From Escallonia rubra (lineage: Eukaryota > Streptophyta > Magnoliopsida > Escalloniales > Escalloniaceae): a stretch of 64,000 nucleotides of DNA. The DNA lies in NCBI GenBank assembly GCA_033065855.1, contig JAVXUO010001871.1:211775-275774 (forward strand), written 5' to 3'. Positions within the stretch are counted from its first letter, which is position 1, and each line of letters begins with the position of its first letter. Both the position numbers and the translations under genes were made by a program. Shown in pieces: positions 21,141-32,764 of the stretch. Below the pieces are notes generated by a model that was not told the DNA's origin, did not search any database, and saw nothing but the letters and a program-made list of their open reading frames with translations.

Positions 21141-21199
21141 TGCAAACAAAAAGGGTTTAAATGAGAGAAGAAGAAACAAAGAATTGAGAACAAGAGAAG

Positions 21200-21764
21200 C
21201 GAGAAAGAGAAGATACCAGGGGAACATTTGATGTTGTATGAAGAGAGATGGTGAGATCTGAAACCAATTGACTATAGACGTTATATCTTATGGAGAAGAA
21301 AGAGAATGAGAAGAAGAAGTGAAGTGTGGTTTGGTGGTGTCTGTGATTGACAAAGGAACAGAAAGAAGGATGTCATACCTGATACTGTGGCGGCACCATG
21401 AGATAGAGAGAGAGGTGGTGGCGGCGGAGTGTAGCATAGCGGCATCGGAGCGGCGGAGTGTAGCATAGCGGCATCGGAGGAAAGTAGTGGCAACGGGAAG
21501 AGATCACCGGTAGAGCCTTCGCTGGTCACCCGCCACCGTCGCCGGTCACTCGCTGGTCTTCTCTTGGCATATCTTGATTTGAGGGAGGGCAGGAGGGAGG
21601 GAGAGAGAGAGAGAGAGAGCCCCTGTAGCCTTCGCTCGTCGGCTAGAGAGAGATGCGAGAGTGAGACTGAGAAAGTCGGACACTAGATCGAGCAGAGGCG
21701 CAAGAGAGAGAGAGGGGGGGGAGAAAAAGCAAAAAGCAGAGTATATTTATTTATTTTTGGCTTC
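21200..21764. other. CACTA interior: GC-rich repeats and GA tract
   Basis: Contains a 31-bp direct duplication (GCGGCGGAGTGTAGCATAGC..) at about 21420-21480 and a (GA)n run near 21602-21620 followed by more GA-rich sequence. This resembles the 5' leader of a captured plant gene on the minus strand, but no ORF supports a product. Confidence 0.4.
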
Positions 21765-22034
21765 TCGACGAATTATATTCGTCGCTAAATGTGAAAAGTA
21801 AGTCAAAAGAAGCGCCCAAAATCTTTTTCCTTCCCACTTCTCGTTGAACATATTTTGACAAATTAACAGATTCATCGAAAAAAATAATGATTTATTGACG
21901 AATAAATGCATTCGTCAAGAAATATTGGACTATTATTGACGAACTCGGCATTCGTCAACGTTTATCTACCTTTGTTGACGAACCTAAATTCGTCGAGAAT
22001 TTATTTGTCGCTAAATGCCAAATTTCTTGTAGTG
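21765..22034. repeat. CACTA right subterminal repeats and terminus
   Basis: TTGACGAA/TTCGTC motifs recur every 15-30 bp, mirroring the left end, and run into the terminal TTTGTCGCTAAATG..CTTGTAGTG. Confidence 0.88.
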
Positions 22035-22779
22035 ACCCAAGGAGCAGTAGACGTGGCTTTCTCCGTTCAAGATTCTGGTGCTAGTGTGCTACTGACTCAG
22101 ATCTGGTGCGCAGATGAAGAGAAGCGGATCTGGGACTCAGATCTGTGGTAGCAACTTTGCTGGCGGCAAATTCCGTAGCTGTGGATCTGGATCTGCTAGT
22201 TATTTGTAGGTTTGGTGAGGGGCTTACGAATGGCACCGCAAGGATGGTGGGCGGTGGCTAGTTGGTGGCGCAATTGGAAATGGCTCAATGGTGGATGGTG
22301 GGGTGGTCAGATATGGTGGATGGGTGCGATCGCCGGCGGGTGGGTTGGCAGTGGGTTTTCATGCGGGATGGAGGTGGGAATTGTAGGTTGGTTGCCGTGG
22401 AGGGTTTGCTTGCAAGTCAGGTGGTGACAAGGGTTTGTAAGTTGGTGGTGGTAGTGTGGTCGGTAAGGGTAGTGGTAGAAACAAGTGGGTTGGCGAGGGT
22501 GAGGGTGGGGGAAGAAGATAATCTGATGGGTCCAAATGGAAAGATCGACTGAGGATTTGACTACGTGGAAATGACATGGACACCATGTCATTTATAAAGG
22601 GCAACGAGACTATTTTGCCCCTAAAAAATTAACAGACGTGTGGTCAAAGGCCATATTGACCGTCATTTGGTGCAAAAAATCAAGATTTTTAAAATTTTGG
22701 TGTTGGGTGCCAATTTTAAAACCCTAGGGTGCTGGGTGCAACTGACCCTCAAGTACAGGGTGTAGCGTAAAATTAACCC

Positions 22780-22788
22780 TAGAATTAA
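22780..22788. repeat. 9-bp target duplication of outer MULE (right)
   Basis: TAGAATTAA, identical to 13098-13106. Copia gag sequence resumes directly after it. Confidence 0.93.
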
Positions 22789-24981
22789 TGAGCTTTCCCG
22801 AAGCTTGTGAGGAGAGGATGCAATTGGACCAGCCTATAGAGCAACCCTCCGGTCAAAGTTCAATATATCCAAAAATAACAGAGAATAGAGAAGAACAGAA
22901 AGTCATAAGAAAAAGTTTCAGCATAAAAGACCTTTAATAATCATGTAGATGAGAAAGGAAAACATAAGAATCAGGGGACTAACAGAGAAAATGCTAAATT
23001 TGGCCATTATTGCTATTTGTACAAGACAAATAACCATGGCGTCAGAATTTTTTTTGTATAAATGCACGAGGTACAAATGGCCAGTCATTTTGGAAAGGAC
23101 GACTTCTCTTACTGGCAAAATTAATTAAATTTAAGTGACCAATTGTTCTATTCTTGCTTTAATACTCAACAAGAATCACGTGATATTTCGTATGTCGATA
23201 GTGGTTGCTCAAACGACATGACCAGCAACAAAGGTTGCTTTGTCACTCTAGATGAAAATACATAACCTAAAGTTACGCTTGCTGCTGGTAATAAAAAGCA
23301 AAAAAAAAATGAGGGAAGAGACTTAATTGTTGTATTCAAAAGAACTGATGATTCTAAGTACATTATGATATTGTTTACGTTCTGGGCTTGGTGCATAATC
23401 TACTTAGTGTTGGCTGATTCACTCAAAGAGGCTATAAACTTGACTTGAATTTAATAAAATATGTGTCTTATTCTTGATAAGCAAAAGAGGCGGCTTACTA
23501 CAGTTGTTAATATGTCCGACAATAAAGTCTTTGGCTCTTTTAATACCACTTAAGAAAATAATTGCTTTGAAATATGAAGTTTTGGATGAGTCTAAGTTCT
23601 GGCATTTGAGGTATGGCCATCCGAGTTTTAAAAGCCTTAAAGTTGTTTGAAACAAAAGGATATGGTGCTTGGCCTGCCAAATGTATAAAAAAGAATATAT
23701 ATGAAGGCTACATTTATAGAAAGATGCATAGGCTACCTTTCCCTAAAACATTTTGGAGGGCTAGAGATCCGCTTGAACTTGTGCATGCTGATATTTGGGG
23801 ATCTTTTAGAACTCTCTCTTGTTGGAAAAAAGGTACTTTTTTTTTCATTCATTGATGATTCTAGCAGATGACATGGGTAGAAGTTTGCTCGAAGGTAGAA
23901 GTTTGCCAAAACATTTTTGGGCCAATGCTGTTAATACGGCTGTTTATATCCATAATAGATCCCCCACTAAAGTTGTGCAGACCACTCCTTTTGAAGCTTG
24001 GTTTAAGAGAAAACCAAAAGTAGAGCATTTTAGATTCTTAAAAAGTGTTGCTAGTGCCCACATCCAAAAAGAAAACAAAGAAAATTTTGACGAAAAAGGA
24101 GATAAGTGTAATTTTATTGCATAGAGTGGTGAATCAAACGGCTATCATTTCTACAAGCCCGACTCAAGAGATGTTTATTTTTTATGCAACGGAAAGATGG
24201 AAATGGAGCAACAGTGCACCTCAAGGACAAAAACTATTGGACGAATAATTGTTGCCAACAGGAAGTGACTCGTGCCCAAGGGCAACTTTCAGCGCGAACA
24301 CATCATTTTCTCCACCTCCAGCTTTATCTCATCCTAGAAAGATGCTACTGTTGCAAGAAATCTATGAAAGCTTTGATGTAGCACTCTTTGCATGTGTATC
24401 TCAAAAGTTCGAAGACATTGCAAAGGAGAATGTATGGATCGAAGCTACGAGCAAGGAGATAAAATTGATTGAGAAAAATCAAACTTGAAAATTGGTTGAC
24501 AAGCCCAAGAATAAGAAGATGGACTCAAATGGGTCTAAAAAGTCAAGAATAATGAAGATGGACTGGTGCAAAAATGCCAGGCACGCTTAGTCGCCAAAGG
24601 ATACTCTCAGTAGCCCGTAGACTTTGAAGAAATGTTTGTGCCTGTAATTCGTATGGAGATAATAAGGATGGTCCTTGGTTTTGCAGCCCAACAGAGGTTG
24701 TTTGTTTATCAACTGGATGTCCAATCAACGCTTCTGAATGCTCAAGTTGAGGAAAAGGTTTAGATGGAGCAACCGCAAGGCTATACATCAAGGGAGATGA
24801 AAACAATGTCAATCGGCTACGTAAAGACTTACATGGAATAAAACCAGGTGCCACATGCTTGGAATGGGAAGCTATATAAGTATTTGCTTCAACAAGGATT
24901 TGTCAAAAGCCCAAGTGAACCGTCACTCTACGTGAAAATACAAGGTAATGAAGACTTTCTCATTTTATGCATTTATGTTGA
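22789..24981 (+). pseudogene. Copia polyprotein: gag end, protease, integrase, N-terminal RT
   Basis: Order of recognisable pieces: a decayed gag zinc-knuckle region near 23065 (one Cys replaced by Tyr), protease with DSGCSNDMT near 23193, a GAG-pre-integrase block (FWHLRYGHPSFKSLK, about 23600), integrase (LVHADIWGSFRT near 23777; a decayed FIDDSSR; NTAVYIHNRSPTKVVQTTPFE near 23933), then RT start (ARLVAKGYSQ, VYQLDVQS) from about 24570 to 24981. Frame changes and stops occur throughout. The sequence is cut at 24981 by a Helitron, in the middle of the RT active-site codons. Confidence 0.85.
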
Positions 24982-26779
24982 CTAGTTAGAATCACGTACT
25001 TCGCATGTTACGTAGTGATTTGAAAAACACAATAATGATTATCACAATTAAAATTAAACAAGTAAAATAGTCTCGAAGTATGAAAAGTCCATTGCACAAA
25101 ACATGGTATTATTTTCAAATCTGAATTGCTAATTCTAATTATCACTAATATTTGTCATTGTTATCATACTAATTTCTTTTTTTGCATCAAGTTACCACTA
25201 AAGAGAATTCTAATTGTTCCATATTATATCTTGTTATCCAAGGTACACCGACATTATAATCAGTTACAAACATCTTTTACGAATATTTAATTCTCACTAA
25301 ACAGTACAAGTTTGACATTACAGTAATAAACGTGAAGAAAGTGTTTTAGAGACAACTAATGTCAACTGTATATATTAGAGTTCTTCAATTTCTTGTAATA
25401 TATTTCTATGCATATATATAAGTTTAGGAATTGAAGCTGAGAATAAGTTTGTATTGTAACTATGTGATATTAACGAAAGTTGAAAAATAAAGTGTCTAAC
25501 GGAAATGAGTTATGAATAATAAGTTTATAAAAAAGGTTGTAAAATGAAAGGAGTTCGGAGCTTGAATGTTAAATCTTTGAAACCAAGAATGAAATAAACT
25601 CAAGAAATCTAGCAAGGTCACATATAGAAACTCAATTGTTTTGGTAACAAATCTAATTTCTATAGTTTTGAAGGATCTCTCTAAAGTTTTCTATCTTTCA
25701 CTTTTAGAGTTTTAGCCTTTTTTTTCTTACAAGCATAATAGTAAAGTTAAAAATATCAAGACTTCCGACTTTTAGTATTATATCCATCTTATTTCTTTAT
25801 GTACAGTGATTGCCATTTTTTGTAGTACTAATTGTTGAGAGTCAAAATAGCCCATGTAGTTTATTTTCTTTTTGTAATGATCTAGTTTATTCATATACGT
25901 CTTATTTGAAGATTAAAGTAGAGAGTAAAACCTTTCAATTTTTTCTAATGTAAATTCCAAATTTTGAGTACAATTTCTCTATAACTACGTTTAATCTTAA
26001 TGTTACTTTCTTTTTTTGACGTTCCAGTTGAAAAATATGTAGCCGGTGTACTCTAAATTTGTTTTGATAGTGTATTCTAAAGCTCTTTTTTATTTTTACC
26101 TAGCATGACCTTGTTCATCTTAGTACTACAATAAAGCTACTAATTTAGTTATGCACGTAATCTAGCATATATTTTTCATACGACTTTATTGTTAATATAT
26201 TTATATGATAATACCACACCTACTCATCTAAAATGTTAATAATATGTGTGTTTATGTCTTTTCAAATGAATGTGTGAAGTTAATATGAGATAATTGAACG
26301 AAGTAAGTTCAATAATGTTCACAAACAGAAGTTTTTATAGCTATGTACATTCGCATTATATTTAGATTACACAAACTCATCAAGAGTAATTTCTGACCCA
26401 GATCATTCATTGGATACTATGACCTTTATCATCAAATAAATAGGAAAAAAATATTAACTATGACATAAGGTTTTGAGAGTTAAGAAAATTATAATAACCT
26501 ACTTTTTTTCCAAACACAAAATAAAACCTAAGCTCATCACAAAAGTTGTAAAAAGAAGGTCTAGTCGAACTTGTAGATATTCTAGCTCGGTCCTATATCG
26601 GTAAATTTAAATTTGCAGTCATATGCAAAAGTTAATAGATGCAATAGCCGATCCATCCTAAAAAGAATATTAAAAAATAATATGATAGTACCTGGACTTA
26701 GGAACGATCCTCTTGTAATTCCCAAAATTAAGGTGTTCATTTTATCGATTTTGATGATAGTAAGTTTCAAGGTTAGGTT

Positions 26780-27480
26780 TTGATAGGATTTTCTTTAAAG
26801 GTGAACAGATACTTAGCATCATACTTATACGATTGGGCTAGATCCACTCACGCTTTGGTTGAAGTCAATTCTTTTGTTATAGAAAGATATGTTGATGAAC
26901 TTTTAAACTATTCAACAATCAAATTTATAAATGATTCCCAAAGATGTTATAATTTTGCCTCACCTTTTCAAGAACAAAAAACACCTTTTCTGAATTTATA
27001 AATTTAAAAAAAATAGTTTTTTAAAAAAATTAACCATTTTATCCTTGGGATCATTTTTATAGGTGGGGCAATATCGACATCCGTTTTGGTTAAATTCATA
27101 CATATTTGTCACTTAAAGATGTATTAGTGAACTTTTAACCTCTTTAGCAGCAAATTATTTAAATTTGCTAAAAATATTGTAGGCTAGCCTCAACTTCTTA
27201 AAAGTCAAAAATACCTTAATTTTTTTAAACTTTTTATTTTTAAAAGGGTATTTTTAACGAAAAAATATTTAGTCGTTTAATCCATTGAGATTATATTATA
27301 TGATGGGGTCAGATCCTCACCTAGTTTGGTTATATTCATTGTCTTTTGTCGCTAAAAGATGCATTAGTAAACTTTTATCCTTTTTAGTGGAAAAATATTT
27401 GAAGTTCGCCATAAAGGTTACAATTTAGCCTCACAATTTAAAATTTCTAACCCCTTGCGTATCAAAACTTGAGAGTTTTC
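26780..27480. repeat. Three diverged ~240-bp repeats inside the Helitron
   Basis: Shared order in each copy: TT(G/A)GGxTxxAT..., GGTT(G/A)AA.TCATT..TTGT, AAGATG.ATTAGTGAACTTTTAACC and a TTTAGC/TGCCTCAC block. Copies start at about 26800, 27045 and 27290. They are old and AT-rich, with no coding content. Confidence 0.55.
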
Positions 27481-27839
27481 AAACTAAAAAAAATACTACC
27501 CATTTGAGCTCAAATAAATTGAAGTCTTTATTAATTGTTTTTCACCTATCAATTAAAAGAGAAGCATATGCAAAGACAGTAGTGTTAAAGTGGAACATGT
27601 TATCATGCAGATATATGGTATTACGGGTTACAGTGGATCATATAAAGACAATAACCATATGACAAATATATATGTTGTCATACAAATAAGGGTACAAACA
27701 TCACTTACCTGCCACGAACTCAAATTATAATAAGGAGTAGAATAGTACGATCTAGCAATTCTTATACATTTAAAAAAAAAAAAAAACTTCAGTTTTACAA
27801 AATTAGAAAAGGACTAAGTTTCCGACAAATAATTCAACA

Positions 27840-29250
27840 ATAATTCAAATCTGTAGCATACGCATCAAATACAAAATTAGAAAATGATTGAGTTTCTAAA
27901 AAAAAATCATTTCAGTTTAGATATATTACTTTCGTTTTAAAAGGCTATAGAGAACTCTATTATATGCAAGTTGTATTCTTTGATCGAATTTGATGAAAAA
28001 AATGTAGTGGCTCTACGATACTTTAGTTTTACAATGAACGGAGGTAGTATGTGTTTGATAGGAATTTATTTCAGCAATTAGAGAGCATGCAGGAGTTCAA
28101 GGGTGATTATAGGTTCTTTTTTTTTTTTTTCCTTAGTAAAAGTTAAAACAACCATTAACTCTAACAAACGCATATACTTCAGTAAGGGTATTTTAAGTAA
28201 AGCGACCTGATATCCCAAGAGAAGTCAAAAATATCTTTATTTTTTCAATAACACTCTAATTCAAAATGTATATTTAGTAGAAAAAAACTCTGAAGTAAAA
28301 AATAACCCTAATAACCACTAATCTTTTATGAGGACTTCAATTTAGAAAGGGCAACTTAAGCAAAAAATAAAAAGATTAATTAGTCATTTAATCAAAGTCA
28401 GGATTACATATGCATTCAAAAAGTTCTAAACAACTCCAATTTTACGATAGCTCCCTTACACTAATGTGTCCGAATTCAAATTCCATAAAACTTCAGGTTT
28501 TCCATAGTTTTAATGTACTGTTCGTATTAAAATCTATATACATGTATAATAATTCAAATTTGTAGCATACGCATCAACATACAAATATGAAATACTAAAT
28601 TTAAAAAGATTGAGCTTTTCAAAAAATATTCAATGTAGTTTAGGTATATTACATTTATTCTAAAAGGCCATAGAAAACTCTGTTCTCTGCAAGTTATTCT
28701 TTGTAATCGAATTTGATGGAAAGATGTAATACCTCTGAGATAGTTTAATTTTAATGTGAATAAAGGCATTGGGTTTTGAAAAGATTTTTTTTAGTAATCA
28801 GAGGGCATGCAATAGTTCAAAGGTGATTTTATGGGATTTTCATAGGATTTTTTATCCCTTTTTTTATTAAAAGTCAAAACAACCCTTAAAGCTAACAAAA
28901 GCATATACTCCAACGAGGGTATTTAAAGGAAAGAGGCATGATATCCTATGAGATGTCAAAAATACCATCATTTTTTAAAAATAATCTAATTCAAAAAAGG
29001 TATTTAATGGAAAAAGAAAGTTTTAAGTGAAAAAGTCAAAATAACCCTTAACTGTAAGAAAAGCTTATATTCTTATCAGGGTATTTTAAGGAAATAGGCT
29101 TGATATCCTATGAGAAGTAAAAAATACCCTCATTTTTTAATACCACTCAAATTCAAAAAAGATATTTAATAGAAAAAAATGTTTTAAGTCAAAAACACCA
29201 CTAATCTTTTCGGAAGACTTCAATTTAAAAAGGGCATCTTAAGGGAGAAA
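27840..29250. repeat. ~700-bp duplicated block inside the Helitron
   Basis: The segment 27840-28370 recurs at about 28550-29040, with a further partial copy at 29030-29250. Markers: TGTAGCATACGCATCAA, AGAGGGCATGCA..AGTTCAA, GATATCCTATGAGA(A/T)GT, and CACTAATCTTTT..GGA.GACTTCAATTT. Such duplication is common in large non-autonomous Helitrons. Confidence 0.7.
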
Positions 29251-29295
29251 AAAGATTAGACATTAAATTCATCTGTGCTTTTATATATGTATAGA

Positions 29296-29357
29296 TGACT
29301 TAATATTTATTGGCACCAACACAAAGATTATTAAAGAATTTAAGAAGATTATGATGC

Positions 29358-29358
<1 letters not shown>
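29296..29358 (+). pseudogene. Copia reverse transcriptase fragment
   Basis: This short island continues the copia RT frame from 24981: LIFIGTNTKIIKEFKKIMMQ. It is followed by a (TA)n tract and the next transposon. The RT resumes at about 39142. Confidence 0.88.

Positions 29359-29437
<79 letters not shown>
29359..29437. repeat. (TA)n microsatellite, left of MULE-3
   Basis: About 39 TA units abutting the element start at 29438. A matching tract is at 39102-39141 on the other side. The 9-bp TSD of the element is therefore hidden in TATATATAT. Confidence 0.95.
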
Positions 29438-29439
<2 letters not shown>

Positions 29440-29800
29440 GAGCTGATCCCTTGACAGCGCTGGCAAAATAGGAGATCTTGCCAGCGCGATCTGGCCGTCC
29501 ATCCCTTCGGGATGGACGGCCCATATCACTTTTTTTTTGCGGCGCTGTCAGTCGTCCGCTACACTGTGTAGCGGACGGATCTTTTTACCATCTTGCCCTC
29601 GCTCACCCGTCCGCTAGACTGTGTAGCGGACGACATTCTTGGGCCCACATCGTCCGACAAAAAGTAGTCCGCTACACTGTCCAGCGGATGACTATCACAA
29701 CTATGTAATTCTGACACAATTGTGACTTGTCTGACACAAGTGTGACTTGTTGTCGGCAATTCTGTCCGCTACACAGTATAGCGGACAGTATTGCCCATCC
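29438..29800. repeat. MULE-3 left TIR with palindromes
   Basis: Pairs with 38860-39101 in inverse. It holds a near-perfect hairpin at about 29491-29521 and four GTCCGCTA..TAGCGGAC-type palindromes (first at 29554-29576; then near 29609, 29670 and 29764). After the third palindrome the left and right termini diverge. Confidence 0.9.
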
Positions 29801-29945
29801 CCAAAACCTACTCAATTTTCTTTCAGCACAATTTTCTTCTACTCAATTTTCTTTCAGCACAATTTTCTTCTCCTTCGGACTCACTTCCATTTTCAGCTGC
29901 CTTCAAGCTTCGAGTAACACTTGCTTCAAGCTTCGCTCAAGCAAG

Positions 29946-30315
29946 GTAAGTTTGCTTCAAGTTTTCTTGATGTTCTAGAAATTTGTCACTGTATTCATCA
30001 ATTTGTGATTTTATACTCTAGATTTTTTGTGATGTTCTAGACATGATGTTCATCAAAAAGGTATAATTTGTTAACTTTATATTTAATTCATTATAGTTTA
30101 ATTCGATTTTTTGGCATGATGAATTCGTCTATTTATCTTACTAATTTAAATTTTTTATGTTCAATAAATTAATAATTGTTAATTTGGAGACACTTTTGAG
30201 ATTATGCATACCGTATGTTTGTCATCCTAAATTGGTCTATTCGCCAAGGTAATTTTTAGGTAATATTTTCAGTTAGAAATGCTATTTGATTGTTAAGCGT
30301 AGTCTATTTCTACAC
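29946..30315 (+). other. Likely 5' UTR intron of the MULE-3 transposase gene
   Basis: A strong donor (CAAG/GTAAGTTT at about 29946) and an acceptor (TCTATTTCTACACAG ending near 30316) flank an AT-rich stretch, immediately before the ATG at 30331. This is inferred from splice consensus only. Confidence 0.45.
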
Positions 30316-30330
30316 AGCTCTTGTTTCACA

Positions 30331-32628
30331 ATGTCTGATTTCGTGTCGAGCTCCAACGTCCCCGTAGATGCTAGTGATCCGTATCTAGGACGAACATTTG
30401 CTACGTTGGAAGAAGCTGAAGAATGTTTTCGAGCGTATTCATTGAGGGTTGGTTTTGGCATTAGAATAAAGACTTCAAGAACGAGCACCATAACGAGAAA
30501 GATATGCTCTCGCTTTTACGAGTGCCATAGGAGCAGAAACCCAGTGCAAAATGAGACACGCGTAGGCAATGATGACAGTGATGACGAAATAGGATATCCG
30601 CGTAGAAGACGGGACTGCTTTGAGCGCACAAATTGCCAGGTCAAGATGTTCGTAAGCTACAAACCCAATCAAGACCATTGGCTTATTACCAGCCTAGAAC
30701 TGGCACATAATCACCCGTTAGTAACCCCTTCTAAGGTGAGTCAGATGCATCAACACAAGAAGATGGGTAAGGTCGCAAGGAGCCTGATTCAGACAATGAG
30801 CAATGCGCGACTAGGACCTACCGACATGATTAATGTTCTTGCTGAACAGGCTGGGGGAATTCAAAATTTGACCTTTAACACGACAGACGTTCGTAACGCG
30901 GTCCGAACCCATAGACGAGCCGCGTATGACCTCAATGATGCTCAAGCCACAATGAGCCTATTGAAACGGATGCAGATGGAGGACCCGCAGTTGACCTTCG
31001 ATTATAAACTTGACGACGAGCATCGAGTTAGCACAATTTTTTGGGTCGACGGTCGTTCGAGGCTTGCTTATAAGCATTTTGGGGATGTCGTGACGTTCGA
31101 CACCACATACCGTACCAACAAGTACTCGATGCCGTTCGCCCCTTTCACGGGGGTCAATCATCATTATCACTCCATCCTGTTTGGGTCCGCCTTGTTAAGG
31201 GACGAGACCGAGAGTTCTTTTGAATGGTTGTTTAGGACGTGGCTGGAAGCAATGAACTTCAAAGCACCCAAAGTGATCATCACCGATCAAGATTTGGCAA
31301 TGAAGAAGGCTATTGCGACCGTCTTCCCAGACACTCGGCACAACTTGTGCACCTGGCACATAAGCAACAAATACCCGGAACGGCTGCATCACGTGTACTC
31401 AAAGTATCCAGACTTTAAACAGGATTTTGACAAGTGCGTCCTCAAGTCGTTAACGATTGAGGAATTCGAGGAGAGGTGGGAAAAGCTTGTTCGGGATTAC
31501 TCATTGCAAGACAACGAGTGGCTCCAGCACTTGTACGAGCGCAAAGAGCAATGGATTGGCGTTTACACGAGGAGGTATTTTTCAGCGGGCATGAAAATGA
31601 CGGGCAGGAGTGAATCCATGAATGCCACGTTCGATAGTTATGTGGGTACAGCTACCAATTTGAAGACTTTCGTTGCATCCGCACAAAAAGCGGTAGCTTC
31701 GTTGTTCGTAAAAGAAAGGGCTGCCGACTTTGCAACAACGTACAAACAAAGGAGAACATTGCTCGAGACCCCGCTGGAGTTGAACGGTGCCAAAGTCTAT
31801 ACGAAGGAGATCTTCTTGCTATACCAAGTAGAGCTGCGAAAATTCGGACGATACAGTATAAACAAGGTGGCAGAAATGTCTACGCGTGAGTACAAGGTTT
31901 ATTCGCTCGTGAATGACCTCGTCCTTGAGAAGCTGCGCAGAATGTATACGGTGAGCCACGACACATTGACGGACTCGGTGACATGTGTTTGCAAGAAGTT
32001 TGAGTTCCATGGCATCCTGTGTAGACACGTTCTGCGGTTTTTCACCCAGAAGAATATCAGGACAATCCCCGATAAATACGTCTTGCCACGGTGGACAAAA
32101 GGTGCAAACAGGTTGCACGGTACCATTTCCTTTCCGGAGCACCCGTATACTGACTTTGAAGAATCAGAGACGTTGCGGTATAATCATCTGGTGACGATGT
32201 TCACCCGTTTGTCCGTAAAGGGTGCTGCTACAATGGTCGGTTATAAACATCTCCTCGAGGTAGCTCAGCAACAAGAGCCCATCGTCGACCAGTTGGAAGC
32301 AGCTTCAGTCACCAATGCGATTGACACCGAGCCTACGACGGGGGTATCAGAAGATGACGAGCCGGAGGAGGAAGACGACAATGATATCCGTTTGTTGGAT
32401 CCAATTATATCGCAAACGAAATGCCGCAAGAGATCTATGCGGATGAAAAGCTCTATTGAAACGGCAACTCAACCTAAAAAGCTGCGAAGGTGTGCATTGT
32501 GCAACAAAATGACCGACCACGACAAGTGGAACCATTACAAGGCACTGGGGATAAGTTCAGGGGGTTTGCAAGACGGGGAAGAAGGTGACGCCAAAGATGA
32601 GGACGAACAAGCTGCAGTGGACCTTTAA
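30331..32628 (+). CDS. FAR1-type Mutator transposase, intact ORF
   Basis: 765-aa protein expected to bind MULE-3 ends and cut and rejoin DNA in the nucleus. The first ATG in frame is 30331. Residues about 17-125 form a FAR1-type DNA-binding region (GRTFATLEEAEECFRAYS, then Cys/His-containing segments, AHNHPL). The MULE DDE domain follows: D257 (FDTTYRTNKY), D319 (ITDQDLAMKKAI); the catalytic Glu is probably E396 or E403. A SWIM zinc finger has C552, C554, C564 and H566 (CVCKKFEFHGILCRH). The C-terminus has a CALCNKMTDHDKWNH motif that may bind zinc. No stops or frameshifts: the only MULE-3 gene that is fully open. Confidence 0.93.
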   Translation: MSDFVSSSNVPVDASDPYLGRTFATLEEAEECFRAYSLRVGFGIRIKTSRTSTITRKICSRFYECHRSRNPVQNETRVGNDDSDDEIGYPRRRRDCFERTNCQVKMFVSYKPNQDHWLITSLELAHNHPLVTPSKVSQMHQHKKMGKVARSLIQTMSNARLGPTDMINVLAEQAGGIQNLTFNTTDVRNAVRTHRRAAYDLNDAQATMSLLKRMQMEDPQLTFDYKLDDEHRVSTIFWVDGRSRLAYKHFGDVVTFDTTYRTNKYSMPFAPFTGVNHHYHSILFGSALLRDETESSFEWLFRTWLEAMNFKAPKVIITDQDLAMKKAIATVFPDTRHNLCTWHISNKYPERLHHVYSKYPDFKQDFDKCVLKSLTIEEFEERWEKLVRDYSLQDNEWLQHLYERKEQWIGVYTRRYFSAGMKMTGRSESMNATFDSYVGTATNLKTFVASAQKAVASLFVKERAADFATTYKQRRTLLETPLELNGAKVYTKEIFLLYQVELRKFGRYSINKVAEMSTREYKVYSLVNDLVLEKLRRMYTVSHDTLTDSVTCVCKKFEFHGILCRHVLRFFTQKNIRTIPDKYVLPRWTKGANRLHGTISFPEHPYTDFEESETLRYNHLVTMFTRLSVKGAATMVGYKHLLEVAQQQEPIVDQLEAASVTNAIDTEPTTGVSEDDEPEEEDDNDIRLLDPIISQTKCRKRSMRMKSSIETATQPKKLRRCALCNKMTDHDKWNHYKALGISSGGLQDGEEGDAKDEDEQAAVDL

Positions 32629-32764
32629 TTTTTTGTACAACTTTATGACATTTGTAATAATTTTCGGAGGGATAATTTTTCGACCGAGTACTGGAATTTT
32701 TTAAAAATGGACCTATGAGAGGCCATCGAATCAAATCTAAAGTCTTTATTTCAATTTTTTTTAA

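Larger units (their letters stand above)
13612..22034. mobile_element. CACTA (En/Spm-type) element, non-autonomous, with captured gene pieces
   Basis: The element starts CACTACAAGAAATTTG and ends with the inverse CAAATTTCTTGTAGTG. The terminal inverted repeat covers about 28 bp, ending near CATTTAGCGACG, and the flanking 3-bp TSD is ACC (13609-13611, 22035-22037). Subterminal regions are dense in TTGACGAA/TTCGTC motifs on both sides. No TnpA/TNP2-like transposase is seen in the 8.4 kb. Instead it carries a nested MULE and broken aldo-keto reductase and ribosomal protein S8 copies, both on the minus strand. Gene capture is well known for plant CACTA elements. Confidence 0.93.
13107..22779. mobile_element. 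Non-autonomous Mutator-like element (MULE-1)
   Basis: Terminal inverted repeats of about 175 bp start GGGTTAATTTTACGCTACAC and are highly similar (right TIR from 22779 leftward). A perfect 9-bp TSD (TAGAATTAA) is diagnostic of Mutator-type transposition. Without the CACTA element inside it, MULE-1 is about 1.25 kb: left arm 13107-13611, right arm 22035-22779. Neither arm encodes a transposase. The arms hold CCACC-rich / GGTGG-rich low-complexity sequence. It interrupts the copia gag. Confidence 0.93.
24982..29295 (-). mobile_element. Non-autonomous Helitron, reverse orientation (4.3 kb)
   Basis: Read on the minus strand, it begins TCTATACATATATAAAAGC (29295 leftward), a canonical plant Helitron 5' end. 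It ends with a small hairpin (ACGTA..TACGT) and CTAG at 24985-24982. It lies between host A (24981) and T (29296), the Helitron target, with no TSD. The copia reading frame continues exactly across the junction, which confirms both ends. The interior is very AT-rich and encodes no Rep/helicase. Confidence 0.9.

Noticed and set aside
20906-21193. 95-aa minus-strand protein near 21000
   Set aside because: Mostly intron-like AT-rich sequence; only a possible short exon is worth noting.
22212-22552. Gly/Trp/Val-rich open frames in MULE-1 right arm
   Set aside because: GGTGG-rich low complexity, open in several frames on both strands.
29281-29529. Minus-strand frame of alternating Tyr/Ile
   Set aside because: Translation of the (TA)n microsatellite.
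30286-30330. Upstream start for the MULE-3 transposase
   Set aside because: No ATG in that stretch, which also crosses a likely 5' UTR splice acceptor; ATG 30331 is used.
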